Assembly: GCF_003967015.1 (NCBI RefSeq)
Contig: NZ_AP017560.1
Location: 4,090,048 to 4,154,047 of the forward strand
Direction: 5' to 3'
Origin: Pseudanabaena sp. ABRG5-3
GTDB lineage: Bacteria; Cyanobacteriota; Cyanobacteriia; Pseudanabaenales; Pseudanabaenaceae
Length of the DNA: 64,000 nt
Of the stretch, positions 9,945-17,441 are shown in pieces; the first letter of the stretch is position 1; each line of letters opens with the position of its first letter. The position numbers and the translations under genes are program-made. The notes under the pieces are model-generated. The model did not search any database and had not been told where the DNA came from. It was given only the letters and a program-made list of their open reading frames with translations.

Positions 9945-11582
9945 ATGTCTACCAATGATCCCCTAAATAATTCCAGCACCTCATCTGGTGACATATCTGA
10001 ACCTATATCTGCTGTATCTGTTGGTTGCGATCGCATTCTTTATATCCGCCTCCCATGTAACCCAATTTTTCCGATTGGTGTAGTCTACCTCTCCGATCAC
10101 ATTCATAAGGTTGCGCCCCATGTACAGCAAAATATTTTTGATTTAGGTACTGTGCCACCCCTCGATTTTTATGCGGCACTGGATCGGACGATCGACAAGT
10201 TTCAACCAAATTTACTAGTATTCTCTTGGCGTGATATTCAGATCTATGCACCCGTAGGCGGACGTGGTGGCAATCCTCTCCAAAATGCCTTTGAGTTTTA
10301 CTATGCCAAAAACCCTTTCAAGAAATTGCGTGGGGCAGTTAATGGTTTACGCCTGTTTACTTCTTACTACACCGAGCTTTGGCGCAACTCTCAGTTAATC
10401 CGACGCGGGTTAAGTCGAGCGAGACGCTATCACCCAGAAGCCAGAGCTGTGATCGGTGGTGGTGCGGTCAGTGTGTTCTATGAGCAGCTAGGTAATGTGT
10501 TACCTAACGGCACAATTATTTCCGTTGGTGAAGGGGAATCACTGCTAGAGCGTTTGGTGCAGGGGCGGGAAATTGAAAGCGATCGCTGTTATGTGGTCGG
10601 TGAAACTAAACCCCGTCCTCGTCTGATCCATGAGGAACCTGCCCCCATCGAAAAGAGTGCCTGTGATTACGAATATATCGAATCGATTTGGGAAGATTTT
10701 AATTACTATTTCCGCGATCGTGACTTTTATATCGGGGTACAAACTAAACGCGGATGTCCCCATAATTGCTGCTACTGCATTTATACCGTCATCGAAGGTA
10801 AACAAGTTCGCATTAATCCTACCGATGAAGTCATTAAGGAAATGCGCCAACTCTATGATCGCGGCGTGCGTAATTTCTGGTTTACCGATGCTCAGTTTAT
10901 TCCCGCCAAGAAATTTATTGATGATGCTGTGGAATTGCTAGAAAAAGTCAAAGCCTCAGGCATGACCGATATTCACTGGGCGGCTTACATTCGTGCTGAC
11001 AATCTCACACCTTATCTCTGTAAGTTAATGGTCGAAACGGGCATGAGCTATTTCGAGATCGGCATTACTAGCGGCTCTCAGGAATTAGTTCGCAAAATGC
11101 GAATGGGCTACAATCTCAAATCTGTCCTCCAAAACTGTCGTGACCTCAAGGCGGCGGGCTTCAATGAACTCGTATCAGTGAACTATTCCTTCAATGTTAT
11201 TGATGAAACTTTAGAAACAATTCGTCAAACGATCGCCTATCACCGCGAACTAGAAGCAATCTTTGGTGCGGACAAAGTAGAACCCGCAATTTTCTTTATT
11301 GGCTTGCAGCCCCACACCCATCTAGAAGACTATGCTTTCAAAAACAACATTCTCAAAGAAGGCTATAACCCTATGAGCATGATGCCTTGGACAGCCAAGA
11401 AACTGCTCTGGAATCCTGAGCCTCTCGGCTCTTTCTTTGGCGAGGTCTGTTTAGAAGCATGGAAACGTGATGATGGTGATGACTTTGGGCGCACGGTGAT
11501 GGATATCCTAGAGGAACGACTTGGACGTGCACCATTAGAGGAAGCTCTTGCTGCACCGATGAAAGAACTAGTGAATGTATAA
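9945..11582 (+). CDS. Radical SAM protein, probably the cyanobacterial photosystem II high-light acclimation family
   Basis: The 545-residue protein has a B12-binding-like N-terminal region (residues 30-220, with SWRDIQIYAPVGGRGGNP and AVIGGGAVSVFYEQ) followed by a radical SAM domain whose cluster motif is CPHNCCYC (C271, C275, C278). Later blocks (DAQFIPAKKFIDDAVELL, ISYFEIG-like SYFEIGITSGSQELVRKMR) are typical. The overall layout matches a cyanobacterial family annotated as photosystem II high-light acclimation radical SAM protein; that name is from memory of the family, and the reaction is unknown. It is monocistronic, with a terminator hairpin at 11585-11615. Confidence 0.78.
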   Translation: MSTNDPLNNSSTSSGDISEPISAVSVGCDRILYIRLPCNPIFPIGVVYLSDHIHKVAPHVQQNIFDLGTVPPLDFYAALDRTIDKFQPNLLVFSWRDIQIYAPVGGRGGNPLQNAFEFYYAKNPFKKLRGAVNGLRLFTSYYTELWRNSQLIRRGLSRARRYHPEARAVIGGGAVSVFYEQLGNVLPNGTIISVGEGESLLERLVQGREIESDRCYVVGETKPRPRLIHEEPAPIEKSACDYEYIESIWEDFNYYFRDRDFYIGVQTKRGCPHNCCYCIYTVIEGKQVRINPTDEVIKEMRQLYDRGVRNFWFTDAQFIPAKKFIDDAVELLEKVKASGMTDIHWAAYIRADNLTPYLCKLMVETGMSYFEIGITSGSQELVRKMRMGYNLKSVLQNCRDLKAAGFNELVSVNYSFNVIDETLETIRQTIAYHRELEAIFGADKVEPAIFFIGLQPHTHLEDYAFKNNILKEGYNPMSMMPWTAKKLLWNPEPLGSFFGEVCLEAWKRDDGDDFGRTVMDILEERLGRAPLEEALAAPMKELVNV

Positions 11583-11584
11583 AC

Positions 11585-11615
11585 AAATTAGGTTGCACTT
11601 TGTGCAACCTAATTT
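11585..11615 (+). terminator. Terminator of the radical SAM gene
   Basis: AAATTAGGTTGCAC pairs with GTGCAACCTAATTT, with a 3-base loop, starting just after the stop codon. TTTCTTTAATTCC follows the stem. Confidence 0.7.
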
Positions 11616-11651
11616 CTTTAATTCCTGTATAACTTTTCAAGGGAATAGATA

Positions 11652-11930
11652 ATGAAGTTTTTAAATCTAGTATTACTATCAGCTAATGTCCTTGGGACTA
11701 TTTCTCTTTGTCCAAATATTGCCTCATCACAAACAGATATATAGCTATCGCCAAGTGTACTAGGACATAAAACCCAAGAATTGATTGGCGGCGCTCCGCG
11801 CCGCCAATCAATTCTTGGGTTTTGATTTGTTCTAAGACAAGTGACTGTAGCTATAAAACCTAAATGCCCAGATCAGCCATCCACCAAACCTGCTAATCCC
11901 CCCTCAGCAGTAGCGCCAAGAGATACTTAG
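11652..11930 (+). pseudogene. Small secreted-protein gene interrupted by a MITE
   Basis: An ATG at 11652, preceded by AAGGGA about 8 bases upstream, opens MKFLNLVLLSANVLGTISLC, a signal peptide followed by PNIASSQTDI, then stops at a TAG (11742-11744) that belongs to the inserted MITE. If bases 11742-11853 and one copy of the TA duplication are removed, the frame continues KPKCPDQPSTKPANPPSAVA and PRDT to a TAG at 11928-11930, giving a 54-residue secreted, proline-rich peptide with two cysteines. The exact restoration of frame supports a recent insertion. The mature peptide family is not recognised. Confidence 0.6.
11742..11853. mobile_element. MITE with TAGCTA ends and TA duplication (family 1)
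   Basis: The 112-base element starts TAGCTATCGCCAAGTG and ends with the complement of TAGCTACAGTCACTTG. It is flanked by TA on both sides (11740-11741 and 11854-11855). Its middle is a near-perfect palindrome around GGCGGCGCTCCGCGCCGCC with arms containing AAAACCCAAGAATTGATT. TA duplication is typical of IS630/Tc1-mariner transposition, so mobilisation in trans by such a transposase is likely (inference). A related copy is at 24388-24487 and a partial one at 484. Confidence 0.75.
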
Positions 11931-12154
11931 AGAAAATCCCAGATGTGCTTTAAGGTTACTTTACAATCCAATCTGTAAAAGTACTCAAATGCAAAATACG
12001 GTGCTTTTTAATTTGGAAAATTGATGGTTAGCGATCGCGATCGTCTATCCTTTGTGCTTAAAATCACATCAACCAAAGCCTGAGATCACTTTTTCAATCA
12101 GGAAAACTAGCGATAATGATTTCATTAAGGGTTAAAGAAATCAGGAGCAAGGTC

Positions 12155-12238
12155 ATGACAGAACTTACCATTGGCGGTTGCATTTTCAAGTCCTACGCTA
12201 CGGTAATTGCCTTTTTATTTTTAATAGCCCTGCTCTGA
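12155..12238 (+). CDS. Putative 27-aa single-span membrane peptide
   Basis: ATG at 12155 follows an AGGAGCAAGG ribosome-binding element and opens MTELTIGGCIFKSYATVIAF plus LFLIALL, ending at TGA 12236-12238. The C-terminal 13 residues form a hydrophobic span. A clear terminator hairpin with a T run lies 46 bases downstream (12284-12320), so the stretch looks like an independent short transcription unit. I do not recognise it among the standard small photosystem or cytochrome b6f subunits. It could also be a leader peptide or part of a small RNA. Confidence 0.4.
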   Translation: MTELTIGGCIFKSYATVIAFLFLIALL

Positions 12239-12283
12239 TTCCTTTTAAAATCAAAAGTTTTCGATATCTCCAAACAAAAATTT

Positions 12284-12320
12284 AAGCAGCTTACTCAAAT
12301 ATGAATAGGCTGCTTTTTTA
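12284..12320 (+). terminator. Rho-independent terminator of the small ORF unit
   Basis: AAGCAGC pairs with GCTGCTT and is followed by TTTTTTA. Confidence 0.65.
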
Positions 12321-12331
12321 TGATGGTAAGG

Positions 12332-12481
12332 AACGCGAGTTCGGGATAATTTGAAACGGGCTTTGAGAGAGGTTTTTTTGCTACGCAAACCCTCTCTCAA
12401 AGCCCAAAAGTAAAAGCCTTGCGTAGCAAGGCTTTTACTTTTGGGCTTTTAAAATTTGTCAACTTAACCCGAATTAACGTT
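12332..12481. mobile_element. MITE family 2, copy A
   Basis: About 150 bases bounded by inverted ends AACGCGAGTTCGGGATAA and, on the complementary side, AACGTTAATTCGGGTTAA. Inside are two tandem hairpins: one with arms GGGCTTTGAGAGAGG, one with arms AAAAGTAAAAGCCTTGC. A second copy in opposite orientation lies at 14992-15123. No target duplication is clear because the terminal bases are themselves palindromic. Confidence 0.7.
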
Positions 12482-12510
12482 AAGGAGCTAACTAAATGTA
12501 ATTAAGGGTT

Positions 12511-12577
12511 TTGCGATTTAATAAAGAACCAGATTTTAGTGACGTGGTTTTGCTGCGCCACTAAAAATCAGTTCCTT
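12511..12577. repeat. Hairpin of the GCCGCGCCAC family, copy 2
   Basis: The stretch TTTAATAAAGAACCAGATTT, then TTTTGCTGCGCCAC and CTAAAAATCAGTTCCTT, matches the element at 627-690 almost base for base. It lies about 90 bases beyond the stop of the minus-strand binding-protein gene. Confidence 0.6.
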
Positions 12578-12668
12578 GCATCAACATTCACTAAACTAAT
12601 TCAATCAAACCTATAGGTTTGCAGGTCTTTCTGAGATTTTGCGTAGATAAAATTTCTGGGGATTCTTC

Positions 12669-13907
12669 CTACTGGATAAATGTAAACTTGCCGCTATTGC
12701 CGTCAGCTTCCATTTTGATTTGTGCAACATAAAACTGCTTCTGTACGATTTCGCCTTCGGGGGTGAAGGAAATCTCGCCTAGAGGAGTTTCATATTTACC
12801 AGCTAGCAAGGTGTCATTGAGTTGGGTGCGAAGTTGAGGCAATGACAAAGTACTTATTTTGGTGGTTTTATCGAGAGTACTCAAAGCTTCGACAAATACT
12901 TGTACTCCTGTAAATGCTTGAGCACTGAACTGAGGTGGCTCTTTTTTATTCTGTTCAGTATAGAGCTTACGGAATTCAGTATTAATAGGATTCTTCAGTT
13001 CGGGGCTGTAGGCTTGAGCGATAATGATGCCATCACAGAGTGCTTTGCATACGGGTAGCAGATTGGAAGTATTGAGACCATTTCCACCGATAATTAGACC
13101 CTTATACCCCAGTTCCCGCAATTGTTTGACCAGATTACCTCCATCTGCGGATAAGCCAGAGATGATGACTAAATCAGGTTTAACATTAATTGCATTAGTT
13201 ACTTGAGATTGGAAGTCTGTATCTGTAGTTTGGAAGGTTTGCACAGTAGCAAGTTCCAAACCTTTTTGCTTGACAGTTTCTTGGAAAGTACCTGTTTCTG
13301 ATTTATTAAAAGCATCATTTTGGGCGTAGAAAACAGCTACTTTCTTAATCTGGGGATTGATTTTGAGAGCTGCATCGATCGCATTAGGTGCAACTACTGC
13401 TACAGGTGCGGATACTCGCGAAATATATTTACCGATTTGAGGAATACCCTTTGCTGTATTTGAGGCAGCAATGACAGGAACACCTGCACGTTCGGCGATC
13501 GGATCAGCACCAAAAGCCTGTTGTGAAAGTGTCGGGCCGACAATACCAACCACTTTATCTTGAGAAATTAGGGTGTTAAAAGCGTTGATTGCACCTTGCT
13601 CATCGCCTGCGGTATCTTGAAAAACTAGACGAATTGGTGTGCCATTAACGCCGCCTTTCTTATTAAAATAGGCTTCAGCAATCTTGGCTCCCGTCACGCC
13701 TTCCTGCCCCAATAGCGCCACATTGCTAGTTTGGGCAAACGCGATCCCAATAGGAATTGCAGTCTGAGCGACACCTGTATTGGGACTATTAGGAGTAGTT
13801 GTGGTGGTTGGGGTATTGCTAGTTGGGGTACAAGCTACCGCTAAGATGCAGGACATCATCGCCGCGATCGCAAAGCTACAAAGTTGTTTGATTGTTTTTG
13901 TCATCAA
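12669..13907 (-). CDS. Periplasmic binding lipoprotein of a branched-chain amino acid / neutral amino acid ABC transporter
   Basis: The 412-residue protein has a signal peptide with lipobox LAVAC (C26), a threonine- and proline-rich linker (residues 27-45) and a type I periplasmic binding fold of the LivK/NatB class: VALLGQEGVTGAKIAEAYFN, VVGIVGPTLSQQAFGADPIA, and GYKGLIIGGNGLNTSN. It would capture amino acids or a related solute outside the inner membrane. No permease or ATPase gene is adjacent, so it must work with a transporter encoded elsewhere. Gene and neighbouring bicupin are bracketed by two inverted MITEs. Confidence 0.85.
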   Translation of the reverse strand: MMTKTIKQLCSFAIAAMMSCILAVACTPTSNTPTTTTTPNSPNTGVAQTAIPIGIAFAQTSNVALLGQEGVTGAKIAEAYFNKKGGVNGTPIRLVFQDTAGDEQGAINAFNTLISQDKVVGIVGPTLSQQAFGADPIAERAGVPVIAASNTAKGIPQIGKYISRVSAPVAVVAPNAIDAALKINPQIKKVAVFYAQNDAFNKSETGTFQETVKQKGLELATVQTFQTTDTDFQSQVTNAINVKPDLVIISGLSADGGNLVKQLRELGYKGLIIGGNGLNTSNLLPVCKALCDGIIIAQAYSPELKNPINTEFRKLYTEQNKKEPPQFSAQAFTGVQVFVEALSTLDKTTKISTLSLPQLRTQLNDTLLAGKYETPLGEISFTPEGEIVQKQFYVAQIKMEADGNSGKFTFIQ

Positions 13908-13996
13908 GTTAGAAGCCTCAATTATTTTTTCTCAAATTAGTCTATAACTTTTATCGCAGTTTTCACATTGGCATGGTTAAAGTGAAAACTGCAAAA

Positions 13997-14043
13997 ATGA
14001 TGAACCTGTAGCACAGCGAAGCCATGCCACAGGTTCATCATTC
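13997..14043. repeat. Palindrome between the divergent binding-protein and bicupin genes
   Basis: AATGATGAACCTGT pairs with ACAGGTTCATCATT across a 19-base partly paired loop. It sits in the shared upstream region of two divergent genes, so it is not an obvious terminator. Confidence 0.5.
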
Positions 14044-14130
14044 TGTAACGATTAGGGCAGATGCCTCTATCGACTCTGTGATACTTTGCGATCGCCTATT
14101 CTCGAAATATCAAAAAAGGATTGCGCGACA

Positions 14131-14940
14131 ATGAAACTGTTGAGAATTCCACTTGTGACATTGGGGCTACTTTCAGTGAGCTTTAGCTTCGACTCAAGCA
14201 AATCGCTAGCCAAGGATTTACCAGAATCAGCGATCGCACTCCAAGAAAAATACTCGGCTCTGAGCAACTCAACCATCATTGATCTCAAGGCTCTCACCGC
14301 AAATCCTAAGAAATACAATTTTTTTACGTTTAGACCCAACTTAGAAAAGCTGATTCTTTCTGGTGAGGCAAGCACTCAGCATATCAGTATCCTATGGTAT
14401 ACCATCCCCAATGGGAGCGTCGGACTGCACTATCATTCGATGACTGAGTCTGTCTATACAATTAGTGGTTCACAGACCGATGCAAAAGGTGTTTATCCTA
14501 CGGGTTCGCTCTATTTCAATCCACCTGAAAGTGGTCACAAAATCTCTAATAGCACGGGCTTCTTTATCCTTGCCTACGCATCACCTCCTGATTTCAAGAA
14601 CCTAGACAAAATCAAGCCCTATACGCCTATTCAAATCAATACGTTAGATCCTGATTTGGAAAAAAACTATGGGTTTACTAATCCCAAAAGTGGCGTTAAG
14701 GTCTACAACATTCCCTTAGATCCTAAAGGTGGTATGAGTTCTCAAATCATCAAAAGTACGTCATTAACAAGCTATGGGTACTCAGGGAATTATCTGCTTG
14801 TGCTTAAGGGAAGTTGTAATATTGACGGGAGGATCTTTAAGAAGGATATGTTGATTGTTGCGAAGACAATTAAAACGGAGTCTTACAAACTTAGTGCAAC
14901 TAAAGATCAGTCTTGCTTGGCACTAGGGCTTTCCTTCTAG
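14131..14940 (+). CDS. Secreted bicupin-like protein
   Basis: The start at 14131 is chosen over 14086 because it has an AAGGA element 13 bases upstream and begins a signal peptide (MKLLRIPLVTLGLLSVSFSF). Residues 98-118 (VGLHYHSMTESVYTISGSQ) form a cupin first motif with H100, H102 and E106 as likely metal ligands; GYSGNYLLVLKGSCNIDGRI near residue 215 looks like a second, degenerate cupin half. Function and substrate are unknown; it should be periplasmic. The C-terminal pair of cysteines (GSC and DQSC) could form a disulfide. It is a single-gene unit with a hairpin after the stop. Confidence 0.65.
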   Translation: MKLLRIPLVTLGLLSVSFSFDSSKSLAKDLPESAIALQEKYSALSNSTIIDLKALTANPKKYNFFTFRPNLEKLILSGEASTQHISILWYTIPNGSVGLHYHSMTESVYTISGSQTDAKGVYPTGSLYFNPPESGHKISNSTGFFILAYASPPDFKNLDKIKPYTPIQINTLDPDLEKNYGFTNPKSGVKVYNIPLDPKGGMSSQIIKSTSLTSYGYSGNYLLVLKGSCNIDGRIFKKDMLIVAKTIKTESYKLSATKDQSCLALGLSF

Positions 14941-14947
14941 ACCTACT

Positions 14948-14986
14948 AATCAATGAAGGCGGCGCTTCGCGCCGCCTTCATTGATT
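14948..14986 (+). terminator. Hairpin after the bicupin gene
   Basis: AATCAATGAAGGCGGCG pairs with CGCCGCCTTCATTGATT around CTTCG. The right flank GCTATA resembles a family 1 MITE end, so it may be a decayed MITE used as terminator. Confidence 0.6.
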
Positions 14987-14991
14987 GCTAT

Positions 14992-15123
14992 AACGTCAGT
15001 TCGGGTTAAGCTGGCAAATTTTAAAAGCCCAAAAGTAAAAGCCTTGCTAAGCAAGGCTTTTACTTTTGGAGAGAGGGTTTGCGTAGCAAACCCTCTCTCT
15101 CACCATTTCAAAGAACTCACGGT
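14992..15123. mobile_element. MITE family 2, copy B (inverted relative to copy A)
   Basis: Begins AACGTCAGTTCGGGTTAAGC and ends with the complement of ACCGTGAGTTCTTTG. It contains the same two hairpins as 12332-12481 in reverse order: AAAAGTAAAAGCCTTGC arms first, then GAGAGGGTTTGCG arms. Confidence 0.7.
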
Positions 15124-15130
15124 AGGTAAA

Positions 15131-15175
15131 AAAACAAAAAGCAGAAAGAGTAAAAATAACTCTTTCTGCTTTTGT
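15131..15175 (-). terminator. Terminator of the apc operon
   Basis: On the minus strand ACAAAAGCAGAAAGAG pairs with CTCTTTCTGCTTTTTG-type bases and runs into a T-rich tail (TTTTTGTTTTTTT). It lies about 55 bases beyond the apcC stop. Confidence 0.85.
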
Positions 15176-15230
15176 GAACTTTACAAAAATATTGCTAAGC
15201 AACATTTTTATGCGAGTATCAGCAAAAAAA

Positions 15231-15434
15231 TTAAAGCAAGCCAGTATTTGTGTTTGGCTTACCTGTAGCTAGTTCAACCTTAAGAATTTTGCCACCCATT
15301 TTCATAATGCGTTGCTGTTCAGCGAACCAGTTGTCGTAGGAAACTAACTTCGTGAAATAGGTATTTTGCAACTCTCGTTGTGTACGTATGCGAGTTTGGC
15401 TAGGTACACAAGCAGTGATTTTAAAACTCCGCAT
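15231..15434 (-). CDS. apcC: Phycobilisome core linker ApcC (7.8 kDa)
   Basis: ApcC caps and stabilises the allophycocyanin discs of the phycobilisome core on the thylakoid surface. The 67-residue product (MRSFKITACVPSQTRIRTQR, then ELQNTYFTKLVSYDNWFAEQ and QRIMKMGGKILKVELATGK) matches the CpcD/ApcC linker family over its whole length. The ATG at 15434 is chosen, rather than an upstream in-frame ATG at 15458, because AAGGAG lies 9 bases before it. It is the last gene of apcABC, separated from apcB by 188 bases containing a hairpin. Confidence 0.96.
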   Translation of the reverse strand: MRSFKITACVPSQTRIRTQRELQNTYFTKLVSYDNWFAEQQRIMKMGGKILKVELATGKPNTNTGLL

Positions 15435-15517
15435 AGCGGCAATCTCCTTCAGAGCCAATGATATTAAAAATAAATTACAAAGACAAATAAAAGTTAAATT
15501 TATCTGTCATAAGCGTT

Positions 15518-15556
15518 GGCGGCGAGATAGGAGCTTAAGCTACCTACCGCCGCCGC
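15518..15556 (-). promoter_or_regulatory. Intercistronic hairpin between apcB and apcC
   Basis: GGCGGCG, TAGG and AGCT pair with AGCT, CCTA and CGCCGCC, giving a strong interrupted stem about 70 bases after the apcB stop and 84 bases before apcC. Partial termination or mRNA stabilisation here would set the excess of ApcA/ApcB over the linker, as described for phycobilisome operons; the role in this strain is inferred. Confidence 0.65.
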
Positions 15557-15622
15557 CTTGTAAATATTAATTAATTAGAAATTAAATTAATAAATAAATA
15601 GCAACAAACGCTATATCAGCAA

Positions 15623-16111
15623 TTAGCTCAAGCCAGAGCTGATGTAATCAAGGTAGATACCCAATTCTTTACCAGCGTCAGAACCAACGATGCTAGCAGC
15701 AACTTCCTTGATCGCTTGGATTGCTTGAATGGTGGAAACTACAGGTACTCCAAGAGAGCTGTAGGTTTCTTTCAAGCCGTTGAGTACGCGCTCATCAAGA
15801 ATAGATGCATCACCAGCTAGCATTGCATAGGTTGCATAGCGGAGGTAGTAGTCGAGGTCGCGGATGCAAGCTGCATAACGACGGGTGGTGTACATGTTGC
15901 CACCGGGACGGGTAACATCAGAGTACAACAAGGACTTAGCAACAGCTTCCTTAACGATGGTTGCAGAGTTAGCAGCGATCGCTTGAGAAGCACGAACGCG
16001 AAGTTCGCCAGTTGCGAAATAATTCTTTAGCTTTTCCAAAGAAGCTGCATCAAGGTACTTGCCTTGAACGTCGGCGGAATTGATAACCGAGGTAATTGCG
16101 TCTTGTGCCAT
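15623..16111 (-). CDS. apcB: Allophycocyanin beta subunit
   Basis: Core phycobilisome pigment protein of 162 residues. The phycocyanobilin-binding C82 lies in [20 protein letters not shown], and N72 in GGNMY is the asparagine that is N-methylated in this subunit. The rest ([17 protein letters not shown] at the N terminus, [12 protein letters not shown] at the C terminus) is fully typical. It follows apcA by 125 bases on the same strand and pairs with it in the alpha-beta heterodimer. Confidence 0.98.
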   Translation of the reverse strand: MAQDAITSVINSADVQGKYLDAASLEKLKNYFATGELRVRASQAIAANSATIVKEAVAKSLLYSDVTRPGGNMYTTRRYAACIRDLDYYLRYATYAMLAGDASILDERVLNGLKETYSSLGVPVVSTIQAIQAIKEVAASIVGSDAGKELGIYLDYISSGLS

Positions 16112-16236
16112 TTTTATATATTTTTTTAGGTTTGCAATTAATTTTTGAATTTAGAAATTAAGAAATCTGAATTGTCTCAAAACAAGCTATAAGTCAGTTT
16201 TATAGAATTAAGTTTTAAAACAAATCAAGAATCGTC

Positions 16237-16722
16237 TTACTGCAATGCACCGATTACGTAATCGAAGTAGTAACCAGCTTCAGCTGCATCTTCACCAGAA
16301 AGTAAAGCAGATGCTGCATTCTTAAGACCACGCACACCTTCAGAAACAGCAGCGATAGGAGTACCGAGAGATCCGTACATTTCCTTAACGCCAACTAGAC
16401 CAATTTCTTCGATTGGGGTTACATCACCAGATACAACTCCGTAAGTTACGAGGCGGAGGTAGTAGTCAAGGTCACGCAAGCAAGTTGCGGTTAGCTGTTC
16501 ACCATATGCGTTTCCACCAGGAGAAACAACATCAGGACGCTTTTGGAAAAGTTGATCGCCAGCTTGCTTAACAATGCGCTCGCGGGATTCGGTCAAAGTT
16601 TGGGCAATGCGAAGACGACGCTCACCAGAGGTTACAAAGCTCTTAATGCGATCTAGTTCACCAGGGCTGAGGTAACGTGCTTCAGCATCTGCATTCACGA
16701 TGGACTTCGTGACTACGCTCAT
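16237..16722 (-). CDS. apcA: Allophycocyanin alpha subunit
   Basis: The 161-residue protein begins [20 protein letters not shown] and carries the chromophore cysteine C81 in [20 protein letters not shown]. It forms heterodimers with ApcB that stack into phycobilisome core cylinders and pass energy to photosystem II. It is first in the apcA-apcB-apcC operon; about 250 bases of leader and promoter region lie upstream (16723-16974) before the TMEM14 gene. TTTTTTCTCCAATC next to the start includes GGAG on the coding strand as ribosome binding site. Confidence 0.98.
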   Translation of the reverse strand: MSVVTKSIVNADAEARYLSPGELDRIKSFVTSGERRLRIAQTLTESRERIVKQAGDQLFQKRPDVVSPGGNAYGEQLTATCLRDLDYYLRLVTYGVVSGDVTPIEEIGLVGVKEMYGSLGTPIAAVSEGVRGLKNAASALLSGEDAAEAGYYFDYVIGALQ

Positions 16723-16974
16723 TTAATTTTTTCTCCAATCAAAAATGTGAATAAAAACGATTGATGTGATGCCGTACCATGCAGATTGCCTTTAGCTTTA
16801 GCAATGTCGCTAGGAAACTACTAAAGGTTTTAGAGGGTTCTCTGACATGGAGGGTTTCTTTGTCAAAGCAATGATTACCAGAACATTTTGAAGCATTGCG
16901 TTGTCCACAAGCTTTTCTTCATCACACTTCTTAACATTTGTTATGTTAGCACTAGAGTTGAAACACAGGATCAA

Positions 16975-17289
16975 TTAGCTTGTAAGTATTGCTACAAAAA
17001 GGGTTGCGGCTCCGCCAATGATCATTAAACCTGCGGGCATGAATTTTTTGGTTTTAAGGAAGCGGATGACAAAGACGATTACTAAGAGGGTTGCGATCGC
17101 GATACCAGCAATTTTGCCCCACCCTTGACCTTGGGCAGTGGTGATTCCTGATATCAGTAGTCCTACCCCACTAAGGCTGCCTGAGATGAGGGATATTTTG
17201 CTCTTACTTTTGGCAAAACCAATGATGCCACCTGCGATTGCAACAATGCCATAGGCAAGCAGGACAATTGCACTGGGAGAAAAATTCAT
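16975..17289 (-). CDS. TMEM14 family small membrane protein
   Basis: A 104-residue protein with four hydrophobic spans. The pattern (MNFSPSAIVLLAYGIVAIAG, GGIIGFAKSKSKISLISGSL, RFLKTKKFMPAGLMIIGGAA) matches TMEM14/Tmemb_14 proteins, a family found in chloroplasts, mitochondria and cyanobacteria; plant members of the FAX group are linked to fatty acid export. The function in cyanobacteria is not established. The start at 17289 fits the conserved N terminus; the longer frame (17316) begins in a palindrome. Confidence 0.8.
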   Translation of the reverse strand: MNFSPSAIVLLAYGIVAIAGGIIGFAKSKSKISLISGSLSGVGLLISGITTAQGQGWGKIAGIAIATLLVIVFVIRFLKTKKFMPAGLMIIGGAATLFVAILTS

Positions 17290-17300
17290 ATAAACGCAAA

Positions 17301-17341
17301 AATGTGAATAAAGCATTGCTTAGCAATGCTTTATTCACATT
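17301..17341. repeat. 41-base palindrome
   Basis: AATGTGAATAAAGCATTGCT meets its complement around CTTAG. Lies between the minus-strand M23 peptidase gene and the TMEM14 gene start. Confidence 0.6.
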
Positions 17342-17347
17342 AAACCG

Positions 17348-17441
17348 AATTTCCCCGCCTTGGACGGGAAAACAATCCAAAGCTTTTAAATCAAACCTAA
17401 TTTCCCCGCCTTGGGCGGGGAAATAATCCAAAGCTTTTAAA
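17348..17441. repeat. Two direct copies of a 43-base repeat at the 3' end of the M23 gene
   Basis: AATTTCCCCGCCTTGG...ATCCAAAGCTTTTAAA occurs at 17348-17390 and 17399-17441 with four mismatches. Each copy has a small CCCCGCC/GGCGGGG type hairpin. The second copy supplies the last codon and stop of the LysM/M23 gene. Confidence 0.75.

Noticed and set aside
14981-15268. 95-aa plus-strand ORF
   Set aside because: It is made almost wholly of MITE family 2 copy B and the apc terminator.
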